DNA from: an uncultured bacterium
GTDB taxonomy: Bacteria > Actinomycetota > Actinomycetes > S36-B12
Direction of reading: 5' to 3'
DNA length: 20,801 nt
Assembly: GCA_903954205.1 (NCBI GenBank)
Contig: CAJBMR010000145.1
Span: forward strand, 1-20,801
A program made the translations under genes and the position numbers. Under the pieces are notes generated by a model, which was not told the origin of the DNA, did no database searches, and saw nothing but the letters and a program-made list of their open reading frames with translations. Below, piece by piece: positions 6,609 to 14,497 of this stretch; the stretch's first letter is position 1, and every line of letters begins with the position of its first letter.

Positions 6609-6962
6609 GTGGAATTCGTCTACAACCTCCTTGTCGTCCTGCACTTCATCGGCCTCGCCAGCCTGCTAGGCGGCTTCATCGTGCAGATGAAGTCCCCGGA
6701 CAAGGGCGTCAATCCCGCGATGCTGCATGGCGCGCTCACCCAGCTGGTCACCGGCGTGCTCCTCGTGGGCATCGCGTCCGCCGGTCTGGTCCCGGGTGAA
6801 GAAGTGGATCACGCCAAGATCGCAGTGAAGCTCGTGATCGTGCTCATCATCACGGCGCTGGCCTTCGTCGGGCGACGCCGCGTGCCCCCGCAGGTGGGGC
6901 TGTGGGGGGCGATCGGGGCGCTCACCCTGGTCAACGTCGTCATCGCCGTCTTCTGGAACTAG
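6609..6962 (+). CDS. Small four-helix membrane protein, function unknown
   Basis: This 117-residue protein is mostly hydrophobic, with about four predicted membrane segments, near residues 5-25, 41-60, 69-86 and 96-115. The polar loops contain QMKSPDKG (26-33) and PGEEVDH (62-68), and GRRRVPPQ follows the third helix, suggesting a cytoplasmic positive loop there. I do not recognise a named family. The GTG start is supported by the TANNNT box 6 nt upstream and by a hydrophobic N-terminus that starts immediately. It follows guaA on the same strand after the duplicated repeat, and its 3' end faces a convergent deacetylase gene. Its role cannot be read from context. Confidence 0.75.
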   Translation: MEFVYNLLVVLHFIGLASLLGGFIVQMKSPDKGVNPAMLHGALTQLVTGVLLVGIASAGLVPGEEVDHAKIAVKLVIVLIITALAFVGRRRVPPQVGLWGAIGALTLVNVVIAVFWN

Positions 6963-6996
6963 TCGTTCGGCGGCCTCGATCGTTTTTCGACGCCCT

Positions 6997-7015
6997 CCGC
7001 TCACGATTCGAGCGG
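6997..7015 (+). terminator. Short hairpin downstream of the small membrane protein
   Basis: CCGCTC (6997-7002) and GAGCGG (7010-7015) form a 6-bp stem with a 7-nt loop, 34 nt past the stop codon. It is weaker than the following 15-bp inverted repeat and may only assist it. Confidence 0.35.
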
Positions 7016-7023
7016 GGAAGTGG

Positions 7024-7068
7024 ATTGTGCGGCTGAGTGCGAGTGATATCGATACTGAGCCGCACAAT
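7024..7068. terminator. Bidirectional terminator between convergent genes
   Basis: Arms at 7024-7038 (ATTGTGCGGCTGAGT) and 7054-7068 (ACTGAGCCGCACAAT) pair over 15 bp with one mismatch around a 15-nt loop. The element lies between two convergent genes, ending 12 nt from the stop of the minus-strand deacetylase. Its symmetry suits termination from both sides. Confidence 0.75.
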
Positions 7069-7079
7069 TGCTGGGGTGT

Positions 7080-7808
7080 CTAGGGGATCGTCGTGCGCAG
7101 GAACGCTTCAGCGAGGCGACCATCAGGGAGTCCGCCGCGCTCTGCGGCCATCGTCATCCAGCCGCGAATGCGCTCTTCCAGGTCATCCATATGTGAGGTC
7201 TGGCTCTCATGGGCACGCAATGCCGCAAGCTTGAGGTCCAGCTGATCGGTCACGTCGACGATGTGGTTGGTGTCGGGAGCGCCCATGACCCACACGTCGT
7301 GCACCGTCCATGCCTCGAGGCCCTCGTCGCCGAGGAGGGCTGGGTGTGCAAAGGGATTGCGGGCATCGGGATAGATCGCGAAGATCGCGGCCTCGCCCGC
7401 GGCCATGTGATCGGGGTGTGAGGCGGGGATGCGCGCCCAGTTGCGCTCAGGTGACTGGATGAGCATGCGCTCGGGGCGCACCTCGCGGATCACCCGGCTG
7501 ATGTCGCGCCGCAGGCCCTGGGAGACCTCGAGCTCTCCATCGCGGTAGCCGAGGAAGCGGACGTCTTCGACCCCCAGGATCCGGCCCGCCTCCACCTGCT
7601 CGCTACGTCGTATGCGCGGGATCTCCGAACGCGGCACCGCCGGGTCGAATCCCCCCGCGTCGCCATCGGTGACGATGCAGTAGGTCACCCGGGTCCCCTG
7701 GGCGATCCATGAGGCCACCGTGCCCGCCGCGCCGAAGTCGACGTCGTCGGGGTGAGCGGTGACCACGAGGGCCCGCGCGGGGATCTCCTCGAGGGGTGCT
7801 GTGGACAT
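7080..7808 (-). CDS. PIG-L/LmbE-family zinc-dependent deacetylase
   Basis: This 242-residue protein belongs to the family that removes N-acetyl groups from GlcNAc-type sugars, including mycothiol-pathway MshB and Mca. The zinc-site signature AHPDD is at residues 18-22 (His19, Asp22), and the second motif HPDH is at 131-134 (His131, His134). The usual Glu after HPDD is replaced by VD; I recall this HPDDVDFG variant from actinobacterial members. It has no signal peptide and is shorter than MshB, so I do not call it mshB. The ATG at 7808 follows AGGAG very closely. The gene is divergent from a secreted peptidase and convergent with a small membrane protein. The substrate is unknown. Confidence 0.88.
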   Translation of the reverse strand: MSTAPLEEIPARALVVTAHPDDVDFGAAGTVASWIAQGTRVTYCIVTDGDAGGFDPAVPRSEIPRIRRSEQVEAGRILGVEDVRFLGYRDGELEVSQGLRRDISRVIREVRPERMLIQSPERNWARIPASHPDHMAAGEAAIFAIYPDARNPFAHPALLGDEGLEAWTVHDVWVMGAPDTNHIVDVTDQLDLKLAALRAHESQTSHMDDLEERIRGWMTMAAERGGLPDGRLAEAFLRTTIP

Positions 7809-7952
7809 GGCTCCTCAACGGCGACTAGGGGGCTGACGTGGGCAAACGTGCCTCAGGCCGCGTGCTGGGCCTCGAGAGGGGGCCAAGGTGACGATCTGGG
7901 GACATTCCGGGGAAACGCGCGTGACGAACGAGGTTCCCGGGTCGGCAGGGGC

Positions 7953-7965
7953 TACCTTGGACGGC
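7953..7965 (+). promoter_or_regulatory. -10 box for leaderless start at 7966
   Basis: TACCTT (7953-7958) ends 7 nt before GTG 7966 and so decides the start of the peptidase gene. The rest of the 157-bp divergent gap (7809-7965) shows no other clear signal. A reading-frame extension to 7888 is therefore probably not translated. Confidence 0.55.
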
Positions 7966-9954
7966 GTGCGTGCCCGTGGTGGCCCTTCCGGGGCAGATCC
8001 TAAGGGACCGGTGACCCGAGTGCGGGCGACGGTCCTCGGTGCCTGCGTGGCGCTCGTGGCCGGCTTCCTGCTCATCGCCCAGCCAGCGGCTTCGTCGCCC
8101 ATCGGCGAGGCAGACCATGTGCCCGACCCCTCCGTCTCCGAGGGTCCCTCCGGGGCGCCCATCCGAGGGGATGCGGGTGCGGCGGCCCAGCAGAAGGCTG
8201 ACGCCAAGAACGACAAGAAGGACCAGAAGGCCAAAGAGGAGGTCCCCCTCCCTCCTCCTCCCGCGGTGCCGTCGGGCCTCCCGGCAGAGGTCGACCCCCT
8301 GCCCACGTACCAGGGGCAGTACATCTGCGACCCGGCCGCTAAGCCGGGCACCCAGAAAGTCACCGACCTCATCCGAGCCACGTACAAGGACTCCAGCGAC
8401 ATCTGGGCGCCTCGCGCCTGCAATCAGGGTGGCCGCAGCGAGCACAAGGAAGGTCGCGCCCTCGACTGGATGATCAACTCCAAGGTCCCCGAGCAGAACG
8501 CGCAGGCTGAGTCGTTCTTGCAGTGGCTCCTCGCTACCGATGAGAACGGCAACGAGTTCGCTATGGCCCGCCGCCTTGGCGTGATGTACATCGGCTGGGG
8601 CGATGAGATCTGGGAGTCCTACACGCGGCAGTGGACCGAGCTCAAGGGCTGCTACGGCACTCCCCAGAGCAGTTACGACACGTACTGCCATCGCGACCAC
8701 ATCCACATCTCCTTCTCCTGGGACGGTGCCGCGGGCCAGACCAGCTTCTGGGGTGGAGATCCGAACCCGGCCCCCTTCTGCACCGCCTCGCGCACTCCGT
8801 CGACCAGTCCCGCGGACCCGGGCGATGGTCTCGACTTCGTCCCCGTGGCGGCGCAGCGTCTGTTGGACACGCGCAGTGGCCAGGGCATCGGCGGGGAGCC
8901 CTGCCGACTCGCCGCCCGCTCCAGCGGCGGCGCGGGATCTCCCCTCGTGATCGACCTTGCTGGGCGCAAAGATTCTCCGGGGGAGCGGGTCAAGGCGGCG
9001 GCCGTCCGAGTGACCACCCTCGGCTCCAACTCGCCCGCGACCTTGCGCTCTTCGGCAACGGGCGTCCTGTCCAGTGTCGTGGTCAACAGCAAGCGAGAAC
9101 TCGTCTCCATCGTGCCGGTCGGGAGCGACGGCACCATTGCACTGACGACCGATTCCGGAGCCACTCACGTCATGGTCGACCTGCTCGGCTACTTCGTCAC
9201 GCCCGGCTCTGGCGCACCGACCGAAGGTCGGCTCCTGGCACATGCCAATCAGGTCGTCTACGACACCAAGGTCATCAACCAGCCGCTCCAGCCCGGCGAG
9301 AAGCGCGTCGTCGACGTCGCTGTAGGGGCTACGGCGGATGGCCCGCCGGCGGGCGCGTTGCTCACCGTCGGACTCTCCGGTGCCGATAAGGGTGGCCGAC
9401 TGCTTCTGCGCCGCACTGGTGACAAGCAGTCGCCGGCCGCTCCGTCCATTGCTTACCAGCGTGGCAGTGCTATCTCCGTCCCCGTGATTGCTGCGCTGGA
9501 TCCCGAGGGCCGTGTCACCGTCGTCAACACGGGCAAGGGCGTGGTCGACCTCACCCTGGCCGTCCAGGCGTCAGCGGTGCGCACACCCGAGCTGGGTGCA
9601 CTGCTCATCCCCGTGACGCCGGTCGAGGTACGTCGCGCCCGCGCCACGCTGACCGATGTCGTGCCGCTGCCGGATAGCGACGGTGCCGTGACAGCCGACA
9701 CGTTCGCGGAGCGCACCGCGGGAAGCGCCTTCGGCGCGACCGCTGCCGTGCTGCGGGTCACCGCGTCCGGGGCCAAGGGCGGGGAGGTCACCTTCTACTC
9801 CCTCGCCGAGCCCACCGTGCCCTCGCTGGTCCTGCCCCGGCGTACCAAGGTCACCGGACTCATCGTCGTCCCGCTCGACAGCAAGGGCACGTTGCGCCGC
9901 AACGTCGTAGGCGATCTCGATGTGACGGCGCACGTGGTCGCCTACTTGCGCTAG
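7966..9954 (+). CDS. Secreted LAS-type metallopeptidase with beta-repeat C-terminus
   Basis: This 662-residue protein is probably exported. It has Arg residues and a hydrophobic stretch at 21-39, ending near AASS, which fits a signal peptide. A Lys/Asp-rich linker follows (76-92). The catalytic region (about 110-260) carries SEHKEGRALD at 158-167, an exact SxHxxGxAxD motif, and HIH at 245-247, the zinc-ligand pattern of the M15/LAS peptidases that cut peptidoglycan peptides. Four Cys (121, 152, 229, 241) could form disulfides. Residues 290-662 look like three divergent repeats of about 120 residues: the first has RLLDTR (299-303 region) and ends in MVDLLGYF (403-410). Such repeats occur in actinobacterial secreted proteins and may bind the wall. 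A longer start at 7888 is possible. Substrate is inferred, not shown. Confidence 0.82.
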   Translation: MRARGGPSGADPKGPVTRVRATVLGACVALVAGFLLIAQPAASSPIGEADHVPDPSVSEGPSGAPIRGDAGAAAQQKADAKNDKKDQKAKEEVPLPPPPAVPSGLPAEVDPLPTYQGQYICDPAAKPGTQKVTDLIRATYKDSSDIWAPRACNQGGRSEHKEGRALDWMINSKVPEQNAQAESFLQWLLATDENGNEFAMARRLGVMYIGWGDEIWESYTRQWTELKGCYGTPQSSYDTYCHRDHIHISFSWDGAAGQTSFWGGDPNPAPFCTASRTPSTSPADPGDGLDFVPVAAQRLLDTRSGQGIGGEPCRLAARSSGGAGSPLVIDLAGRKDSPGERVKAAAVRVTTLGSNSPATLRSSATGVLSSVVVNSKRELVSIVPVGSDGTIALTTDSGATHVMVDLLGYFVTPGSGAPTEGRLLAHANQVVYDTKVINQPLQPGEKRVVDVAVGATADGPPAGALLTVGLSGADKGGRLLLRRTGDKQSPAAPSIAYQRGSAISVPVIAALDPEGRVTVVNTGKGVVDLTLAVQASAVRTPELGALLIPVTPVEVRRARATLTDVVPLPDSDGAVTADTFAERTAGSAFGATAAVLRVTASGAKGGEVTFYSLAEPTVPSLVLPRRTKVTGLIVVPLDSKGTLRRNVVGDLDVTAHVVAYLR

Positions 9955-9979
9955 CGCAGGCGCTGTCTTAGGCACGACG

Positions 9980-9992
9980 TACGATCGGCCCC
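9980..9992 (+). promoter_or_regulatory. pcrA -10 box, leaderless
   Basis: TACGAT (9980-9985) ends 7 nt before the pcrA GTG. There is no Shine-Dalgarno sequence in the 38-bp gap after the peptidase gene, which supports a leaderless transcript separate from the upstream gene. Confidence 0.55.
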
Positions 9993-12203
9993 GTGCCCGA
10001 TCTGAATCCCGCCCAGCAGGAGGCCGTGAGTCATCGCGGCAGCCCGCTGCTCATCGTGGCGGGAGCCGGTTCGGGCAAGACGCGCGTCCTCACCCAGCGC
10101 GTCGCTCACCTCATTCGCAATGAGGGCGTGCGGCCTTCTGAGATCCTCGCGATCACCTTCACCAACAAGGCCGCCCGCGAGATGCAGGAGCGCGTCGCAG
10201 CACTCGTTGGTCCGGCCTCGCGGGCCATGTGGGTCATGACCTTCCACTCGGCGTGCGTGCGCATCCTGCGCCGAGAGGCCGGGCGGCTAGGCATCTCCAC
10301 GAACTTCTCGATCTACGACGCCGCTGACTCGCAGCGGCTGATGTCGATGGTCGTCAAGGATCTCGACCTCGACCCCAAGCGGAATCCTCCCCGCGGCCTC
10401 TCGTCGCGGGTCTCCCACTTGAAGAACGAGCTCATCGATGAGGAGACCTTCGCGCGACGGGCCGAGACCCCCGCGGATCGGGTCCTCGCGGAGGCGTATG
10501 CGGAGTACCAGCGCCGGCTTCGCCGCGCCAACGCCTTCGACTTCGACGATCTCATCGGCTCGACCGTGGCGCTACTCCAGCTCTTCCCGGATGTGGCCGA
10601 GCACTATCGGCGCCGCTTCCGTCACATCCTCGTGGATGAGTACCAGGACACCAACCATGCTCAGTACGTCCTCGTGCGTGAGCTGGTCGGTGATGGCACA
10701 GCCGGTGTCCCTCCGGGCGAACTCTGCGTCGTCGGTGACGCTGACCAGTCGATCTACGCCTTCCGGGGGGCGACCATCCGCAACATTGAGGAGTTCGAGC
10801 GCGACTACCCCGATGCCAAGACCGTGCTGCTGGAGCAGAACTACCGCTCGACGCAGACCATCCTTGACGCTGCCAATCGTGTGATCGCGCGCAACGGCGG
10901 ACGCCGAGCCAAGAGGCTGTGGACCGACGCGGGAGCCGGCAAGCCCATCGTGACCTACGTCGCGGACGATGAGCATGACGAGGCACGCTTTGTCGCAGAC
11001 GAGATCGACGCCCTGGTGGATGACGCCGGGGTCCGCCCTGCGGACGTTGCGGTCTTCTACCGGACCAACGCCCAGTCCCGATCCCTGGAGGAGATCTTCG
11101 TCCGAGTGGGTCTTCCCTACACCGTCGTCGGCAGCGTGCGCTTCTACGAGCGACGCGAGATCCGCGATGCCGTCGCCTACCTTCGCGCTATCGCTAATCC
11201 CGATGATGACGTCTCCGTGCGACGCGTCCTCAATGTGCCCAAGCGCGGCATCGGAGACCGGGCTGAGGAGGTCATCGAAAGCTTCGCGCAACGCGAGCGC
11301 ATCTCCTTCGGAGCTGCCCTGGACCGGGCGGCGGAGATCCCGGGGCTGGCGTCGCGATCGCAGGCGCAAGTGGTTGCTTTCGCCCAGTTGCTCTCGGACC
11401 TGCGCACGCTGGAGGAGGCAGGGGCGGGTCCCGCCACCCTTCTCCAGGCCATTCTCGAGCAGACCGGATACCTCGCCGAGCTCCAGGCCTCGCACGATCC
11501 CCAAGACGAGACGCGCGTGGAGAATCTCGCTGAGCTCGAGTCGGTGGGCGCCGAATACGAGCGAGACACGGAGGATCCGAGCCTGGCGGGCTTCCTCGAG
11601 CGCGTGTCTCTCGTGGCGGATGCCGATGAGATTCCCGACGACGAGGAGGGCGTCGTCACCCTCATGACCCTGCATACGGCCAAGGGTCTGGAGTTTCCCG
11701 TGGTCTTCCTCACCGGCATGGAGGACGGCGTTTTCCCGCACATCAGGTCCTTGGGCTCCGAGTCCGAGCTCGAGGAGGAGCGCCGCCTCGCTTACGTCGG
11801 CATCACGCGAGCGCGGGAGCGCCTCTACCTCAGCAGGGCGCTGTCGCGATCGGCATGGGGGTCGCCGATGCACAACCCAGCATCTCGCTTCCTTGACGAG
11901 ATCCCGCCCGAACTTGTCGAGAGTCGACGCGATGAGCCACTCCTCACCTGGTCTGGGTCCACCTCGACTTCAGCACCCCGGTCCATGGCAGCCTCAGGCG
12001 CCCTGAAGCGCCCGGAGCCGACGGCGGGTACGCGCCCCGTCGTTGCCCTGGCCGTGGGTGACCGAGTGCTGCATAAGACCTTCGGCATGGGCACCGTCAC
12101 GGGCACCTCTGGCGTCGGTGACAAGGCGGAGGCGACCATCGACTTTGGGAGTGTGGGCACTAAGCGGCTGCTCCTGCGCTACGCGCCCGTCGACAAGATG
12201 TAG
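9993..12203 (+). CDS. pcrA: ATP-dependent DNA helicase PcrA/UvrD
   Basis: This superfamily 1A 3'-5' helicase acts in repair, replication restart and clearing of stalled complexes. The 736-residue protein has every canonical motif: Walker A GAGSGKT (24-30), TFTNKAAREM (55-64), Walker B with VDEYQDTN (214-221), GDADQSIYAFRGA (248-260), EQNYRST, TLHTAKGLEFPVVF and YVGITRARERLY. After motif VI an acidic and then Ser/Pro-rich linker leads to a C-terminal module of about 50 residues (VGDRVLHKTFGMGTV and on) of the Tudor-like type that contacts RNA polymerase in PcrA and UvrD. The GTG start gives NPAQQEAV near residue 5, the usual Q-motif start. It is convergent with an M23 peptidase gene, with only 6 bp between the stops. 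Confidence 0.97.
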   Translation: MPDLNPAQQEAVSHRGSPLLIVAGAGSGKTRVLTQRVAHLIRNEGVRPSEILAITFTNKAAREMQERVAALVGPASRAMWVMTFHSACVRILRREAGRLGISTNFSIYDAADSQRLMSMVVKDLDLDPKRNPPRGLSSRVSHLKNELIDEETFARRAETPADRVLAEAYAEYQRRLRRANAFDFDDLIGSTVALLQLFPDVAEHYRRRFRHILVDEYQDTNHAQYVLVRELVGDGTAGVPPGELCVVGDADQSIYAFRGATIRNIEEFERDYPDAKTVLLEQNYRSTQTILDAANRVIARNGGRRAKRLWTDAGAGKPIVTYVADDEHDEARFVADEIDALVDDAGVRPADVAVFYRTNAQSRSLEEIFVRVGLPYTVVGSVRFYERREIRDAVAYLRAIANPDDDVSVRRVLNVPKRGIGDRAEEVIESFAQRERISFGAALDRAAEIPGLASRSQAQVVAFAQLLSDLRTLEEAGAGPATLLQAILEQTGYLAELQASHDPQDETRVENLAELESVGAEYERDTEDPSLAGFLERVSLVADADEIPDDEEGVVTLMTLHTAKGLEFPVVFLTGMEDGVFPHIRSLGSESELEEERRLAYVGITRARERLYLSRALSRSAWGSPMHNPASRFLDEIPPELVESRRDEPLLTWSGSTSTSAPRSMAASGALKRPEPTAGTRPVVALAVGDRVLHKTFGMGTVTGTSGVGDKAEATIDFGSVGTKRLLLRYAPVDKM

Positions 12204-12209
12204 TCGGCG

Positions 12210-12968
12210 TCAGCAGCCAAAGTTGCGGCAGGCCCACGCCGGTGGCTTGGCAGGGATGCCCGGGCGCGGACCCGTCCAGAGTCCCGCGGGATCCGTCGGA
12301 GTGAGTGCACGTCCCACGCGCACTTCGAAGTGCAGGTGGGATCCGGATGAGTTGCCGGAGTTGCCCATCAGGCCGATGAGATCTCCCGCGTTCACGCGCT
12401 CGCCTTTGCGTACCTTGATTTTGTCGAGGTGCCCGTAGCGCGTCTGGGTGCCGTCAGCACGCATGATCATAACGAGGTTGCCGTAGCCGCCGTAGTTGAA
12501 TTCGGCGTACTCCACGCGTCCGTCAGTGGCGGCGTACACCGGGTCGCCCGTCTCGCCATTAAAGTCCAGGCCGGCATGACCGCGCGGCCACGAGTCGCTC
12601 ACGTCGCCGAAGCCACCGCTGATGGGGGTGCCCCAGGTCACGGGGTAGCTGTACGCCGGACCTTCGCGCTGGGCCTTGCGTTCGACTGTCGCGGCTGGTT
12701 GTGCCTCGGACGTCGTGCGCGCGGTCGACGATCGTGCCGCCGTCACGGAGGCGAGGTGGGCGATTCCCGCAGATCCGTCGAGTCGACCCGCGGTGGCGAG
12801 GTCGACGTTGGCGTCCGCGCCAAGTGCCGCTCCCGCTCCGCCCGCTCCGGCAACCGGGCCGCTCGGGCGGGAAGCTGCGAGGGAGGGAGCCCCTGCCGTC
12901 AGCACGAGGGCACCCTGTGCGACCACGAGCGTGGCCGCCACCACGAGCGGCACGACGAGACGGCGCAT
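12210..12968 (-). CDS. Secreted M23-family metallopeptidase (LytM domain)
   Basis: This 252-residue protein has an N-terminal signal sequence (MRR then a hydrophobic core to about residue 28, Ala-rich cleavage region), a low-complexity Ala/Gly/Ser linker (30-105) and a C-terminal M23 domain. The zinc and catalytic residues are present: His131 and Asp135 (HAGLD), His180 (YGH), and His211 and His213 (HLHFE). It probably cleaves peptidoglycan cross-bridges, acting in growth or division. Two Cys near the C-terminus (247, 252) could form a disulfide. It is read toward pcrA, and its upstream region contains a perfect TGTGA-N6-TCACA palindrome, suggesting cAMP/CRP-type control. All catalytic residues are present, so it is likely an active enzyme rather than an EnvC-like activator. 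Confidence 0.93.
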   Translation of the reverse strand: MRRLVVPLVVAATLVVAQGALVLTAGAPSLAASRPSGPVAGAGGAGAALGADANVDLATAGRLDGSAGIAHLASVTAARSSTARTTSEAQPAATVERKAQREGPAYSYPVTWGTPISGGFGDVSDSWPRGHAGLDFNGETGDPVYAATDGRVEYAEFNYGGYGNLVMIMRADGTQTRYGHLDKIKVRKGERVNAGDLIGLMGNSGNSSGSHLHFEVRVGRALTPTDPAGLWTGPRPGIPAKPPAWACRNFGC

Positions 12969-13010
12969 AGGAGCGGTTTACCAGTCCAGGGTCACCGACC
13001 ACCAGTCCAC

Positions 13011-13034
13011 TGTGACTGGTGTGACTGGTGTGAC
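13011..13034. repeat. 9-bp tandem repeat carrying TGTGA half-sites
   Basis: TGTGACTGG is repeated 2.7 times (13011, 13020, 13029). Each unit starts with TGTGA, the half-site of CRP/FNR-family regulators, at 9-bp spacing. A fourth TGTGA begins the adjacent full palindrome. It lies 43-66 nt upstream of the M23 peptidase start codon, where the promoter should be. Confidence 0.8.
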
Positions 13035-13040
13035 ACCTGA

Positions 13041-13056
13041 TGTGATGTGTGTCACA
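13041..13056. promoter_or_regulatory. CRP/GlxR-type operator
   Basis: TGTGATGTGTGTCACA is a perfect match to the TGTGA-N6-TCACA consensus bound by cAMP-receptor proteins, including the mycobacterial and corynebacterial homologues. It lies 73 nt upstream of the M23 peptidase ATG (minus strand) and 2 nt beyond the lipase stop codon, so its target is presumably the peptidase. The site is seen; the regulator is inferred. Confidence 0.7.
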
Positions 13057-13058
13057 CG

Positions 13059-13919
13059 TCAGGGGCTGGGCGGCTGGGGATGCTCCGGCTCGTCCAGGAG
13101 GGCCAGTGTCGCGGCGATCTCGCGGACCACCCGACCGTCGACGGGTAGGGAGAGATGGCCGACGCCCTGGACCAGCACGTTCCGCGCTCGGAGATCGGGA
13201 TGCTCGACGCGGGCATGGGATCGGGGGATGACCAACTGGTCGATGTCCGACCAGAAAGCGACGAAACGCGTACGGCATCCCGGCGCTGGCTCGGCCAGCT
13301 CGGCAATGATGTCGCTGTCAATCCGCATCTGCCGCGCGGTCTCGAGGGGCACGATGCGCGCCGGGAGAGTGCCGCTGTGAGGGCTACCGAGGGTGACCAG
13401 TGTGTGCACGCGCTCGTCTCCGCCAAGACGCTGCACCAGGTATCGACCGATGAGGCCGCCGAGCGAGTGCCCGATCACGTGGACGCGCTCATGCCCGGTC
13501 TCTTCGCACACCTGGTCGATGAGGGTGCCCAGTCGGCCTGCCACGGCCCGGATGTCATCGGTGAGCGCCGAGTAGTTGAGGGCGTACGTCGATCCGAACC
13601 CGCGACGGTGCAGACCGCGTCGCAGGAGCGTGAAGATCGAGCGATTGTCGAAGATCCCGTGGACCAGCACGATGGGCGTGCCGGCGGCTTCGACATCGCC
13701 TACAAGAAGACCGCGCTGGGCGGGTGGCAGCCCCTCGATGGAGTGCCGCTCCTGCTGGAGTCGCAGTTGCTCCTCGACGAGGCCGAGGGGGTACATCGCC
13801 AGGTGGGCGGTGATCCAGGCTGCCTCGACGGCGACTCCCCGAGCGGTCGTCGGCGAGAGGAGAGTGCGCGCTGAGCCCCAGGCCGCGGACGGCACTGCGG
13901 GCATCGCGATCCGGGGCAC
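13059..13919 (-). CDS. Alpha/beta-hydrolase, class 2-like lipase/esterase
   Basis: This 286-residue protein has the alpha/beta-hydrolase fold. HG in LVHGIFDN (His87-Gly88) would form the oxyanion hole, and the nucleophile elbow is GHSLGG (150-155) with Ser152. His255 in GVGHLSLP and Asp225 or Asp227 in WSDIDQ are likely the rest of the triad. LGSPHSGT at 177-184 is typical of triacylglycerol lipases. The N-terminus has only a weak hydrophobic segment (30-46) and no clear signal peptide, so it may be cytoplasmic or membrane-associated. GTG 13919 is supported by TAGCGT ending 6 nt upstream. It is upstream of and co-oriented with the M23 gene, but separated from it by a 90-bp regulatory gap. The substrate is unknown. 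Confidence 0.88.
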   Translation of the reverse strand: MPRIAMPAVPSAAWGSARTLLSPTTARGVAVEAAWITAHLAMYPLGLVEEQLRLQQERHSIEGLPPAQRGLLVGDVEAAGTPIVLVHGIFDNRSIFTLLRRGLHRRGFGSTYALNYSALTDDIRAVAGRLGTLIDQVCEETGHERVHVIGHSLGGLIGRYLVQRLGGDERVHTLVTLGSPHSGTLPARIVPLETARQMRIDSDIIAELAEPAPGCRTRFVAFWSDIDQLVIPRSHARVEHPDLRARNVLVQGVGHLSLPVDGRVVREIAATLALLDEPEHPQPPSP

Positions 13920-13931
13920 TCGACGACGCTA
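13920..13931 (-). promoter_or_regulatory. -10 box of the lipase gene, leaderless
   Basis: On the minus strand TAGCGT (13931-13926) ends 6 nt before GTG 13919. A weak -35-like AAGACA lies 18 nt further upstream. The start codon would be the first transcribed codon. Confidence 0.55.
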
Positions 13932-13986
13932 GTCCGCGACCACCCGCGTTGTCTTGACGACGCTCCGACGCGAGAAGGGCGCCCGG

Positions 13987-13992
13987 TATCGT
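13987..13992 (+). promoter_or_regulatory. -10 box of the B12-binding subunit gene
   Basis: TATCGT (13987-13992) fits TANNNT and predicts a start near 14000, giving a leader of about 50 nt with a good ribosome binding site before ATG 14049. It is back to back with the lipase promoter, 56 bp away. Confidence 0.5.
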
Positions 13993-14048
13993 TGGGCTGA
14001 GTGCTGGGACCGACCGTTCGGCGCTCACGCCATGTCCAGGGAGGGTTC

Positions 14049-14447
14049 ATGCCGGCGAGAATCGTCGTAGCCAAGCCCGGTCTCGATGGACATGACCGCG
14101 GCGCCAAGGTCGTGGCGCGAGCCCTGCGCGATGCGGGGTTCGAAGTCGTCTACACGGGACTGCACCAGACGCCCGCGCAGATCGCCGAGGCAGCCGTGCA
14201 GGAGGATGCCGACGCCATCGGGATCTCCGTGCTCTCCGGTGCCCATCTGGTGCTCTTCGAAGAGCTGATGCAGGAGCTCCGGAATCGTCAGGCCGACGAC
14301 ATCCTGGTCTTCGGCGGAGGCATCATCCCGGATGCAGACATCGCTGGGCTCAAGGCGCTGGGCGTCACCGAGGTCTTCGGGCCCGGTACGCCGCTTCCCG
14401 TCATCGTGGAGTGGGTCGGTGCCCACGTGCCCGATCACGGCGCCTAA
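14049..14447 (+). CDS. Stand-alone cobalamin-binding subunit of an acyl-CoA mutase (methylmalonyl- or isobutyryl-CoA mutase type)
   Basis: This 132-residue protein is a complete B12-binding Rossmann domain. DGHDRG at 13-18 is the DxHxxG motif whose His15 would replace dimethylbenzimidazole as the lower cobalt ligand. SVLSGAHL (60-67) and the GGG run at 89-91 are the second and third cobalamin contacts. The size matches small mutase subunits such as IcmB of Streptomyces. Such proteins need a separate large subunit that holds the acyl-CoA site, and none is in this window. ATG 14049 follows GGAGGG at 4 nt; an in-frame GTG at 14001 would add 16 residues. It directly precedes sucC, consistent with mutase products feeding succinyl-CoA into the TCA cycle. 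Methylmalonyl versus isobutyryl specificity cannot be decided. Confidence 0.88.
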   Translation: MPARIVVAKPGLDGHDRGAKVVARALRDAGFEVVYTGLHQTPAQIAEAAVQEDADAIGISVLSGAHLVLFEELMQELRNRQADDILVFGGGIIPDADIAGLKALGVTEVFGPGTPLPVIVEWVGAHVPDHGA

Positions 14448-14451
14448 TCAG

Positions 14452-14457
14452 TAGGCT
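14452..14457 (+). promoter_or_regulatory. Candidate -10 box of sucCD
   Basis: TAGGCT lies in the 50-bp gap before sucC and would give a leader of about 35 nt containing the sucC ribosome binding site. Read-through from the B12-subunit gene is also possible because no terminator is seen. Confidence 0.45.
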
Positions 14458-14497
14458 CGCGGCGTCGCAGCCCGGCAGGGCATAGCCGGAGGGAACC

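Noticed and set aside
7825..9243. Long minus-strand frame of 472 codons opposite the LAS peptidase
   Set aside because: High-GC shadow frame: the plus strand has clear catalytic motifs and a promoter, and the minus-strand translation is low-complexity Arg/Gly/Val/Asp-rich with no recognisable motif.
9947..9958. Perfect 12-bp palindrome TGCGCTAGCGCA over the peptidase stop codon
   Set aside because: It has no loop and so makes a poor hairpin; a terminator or operator role is unsupported, and chance is likely in GC-rich sequence.
10572..11873. Minus-strand frame of 433 codons opposite pcrA
   Set aside because: It lies wholly within pcrA, whose helicase motifs cover both sides of the region; the translation has no domain signature.
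12204..12209. Search for a terminator between convergent pcrA and M23 genes
   Set aside because: Only 6 bp separate the stop codons and no hairpin is apparent; overlapping 3' ends are likely.
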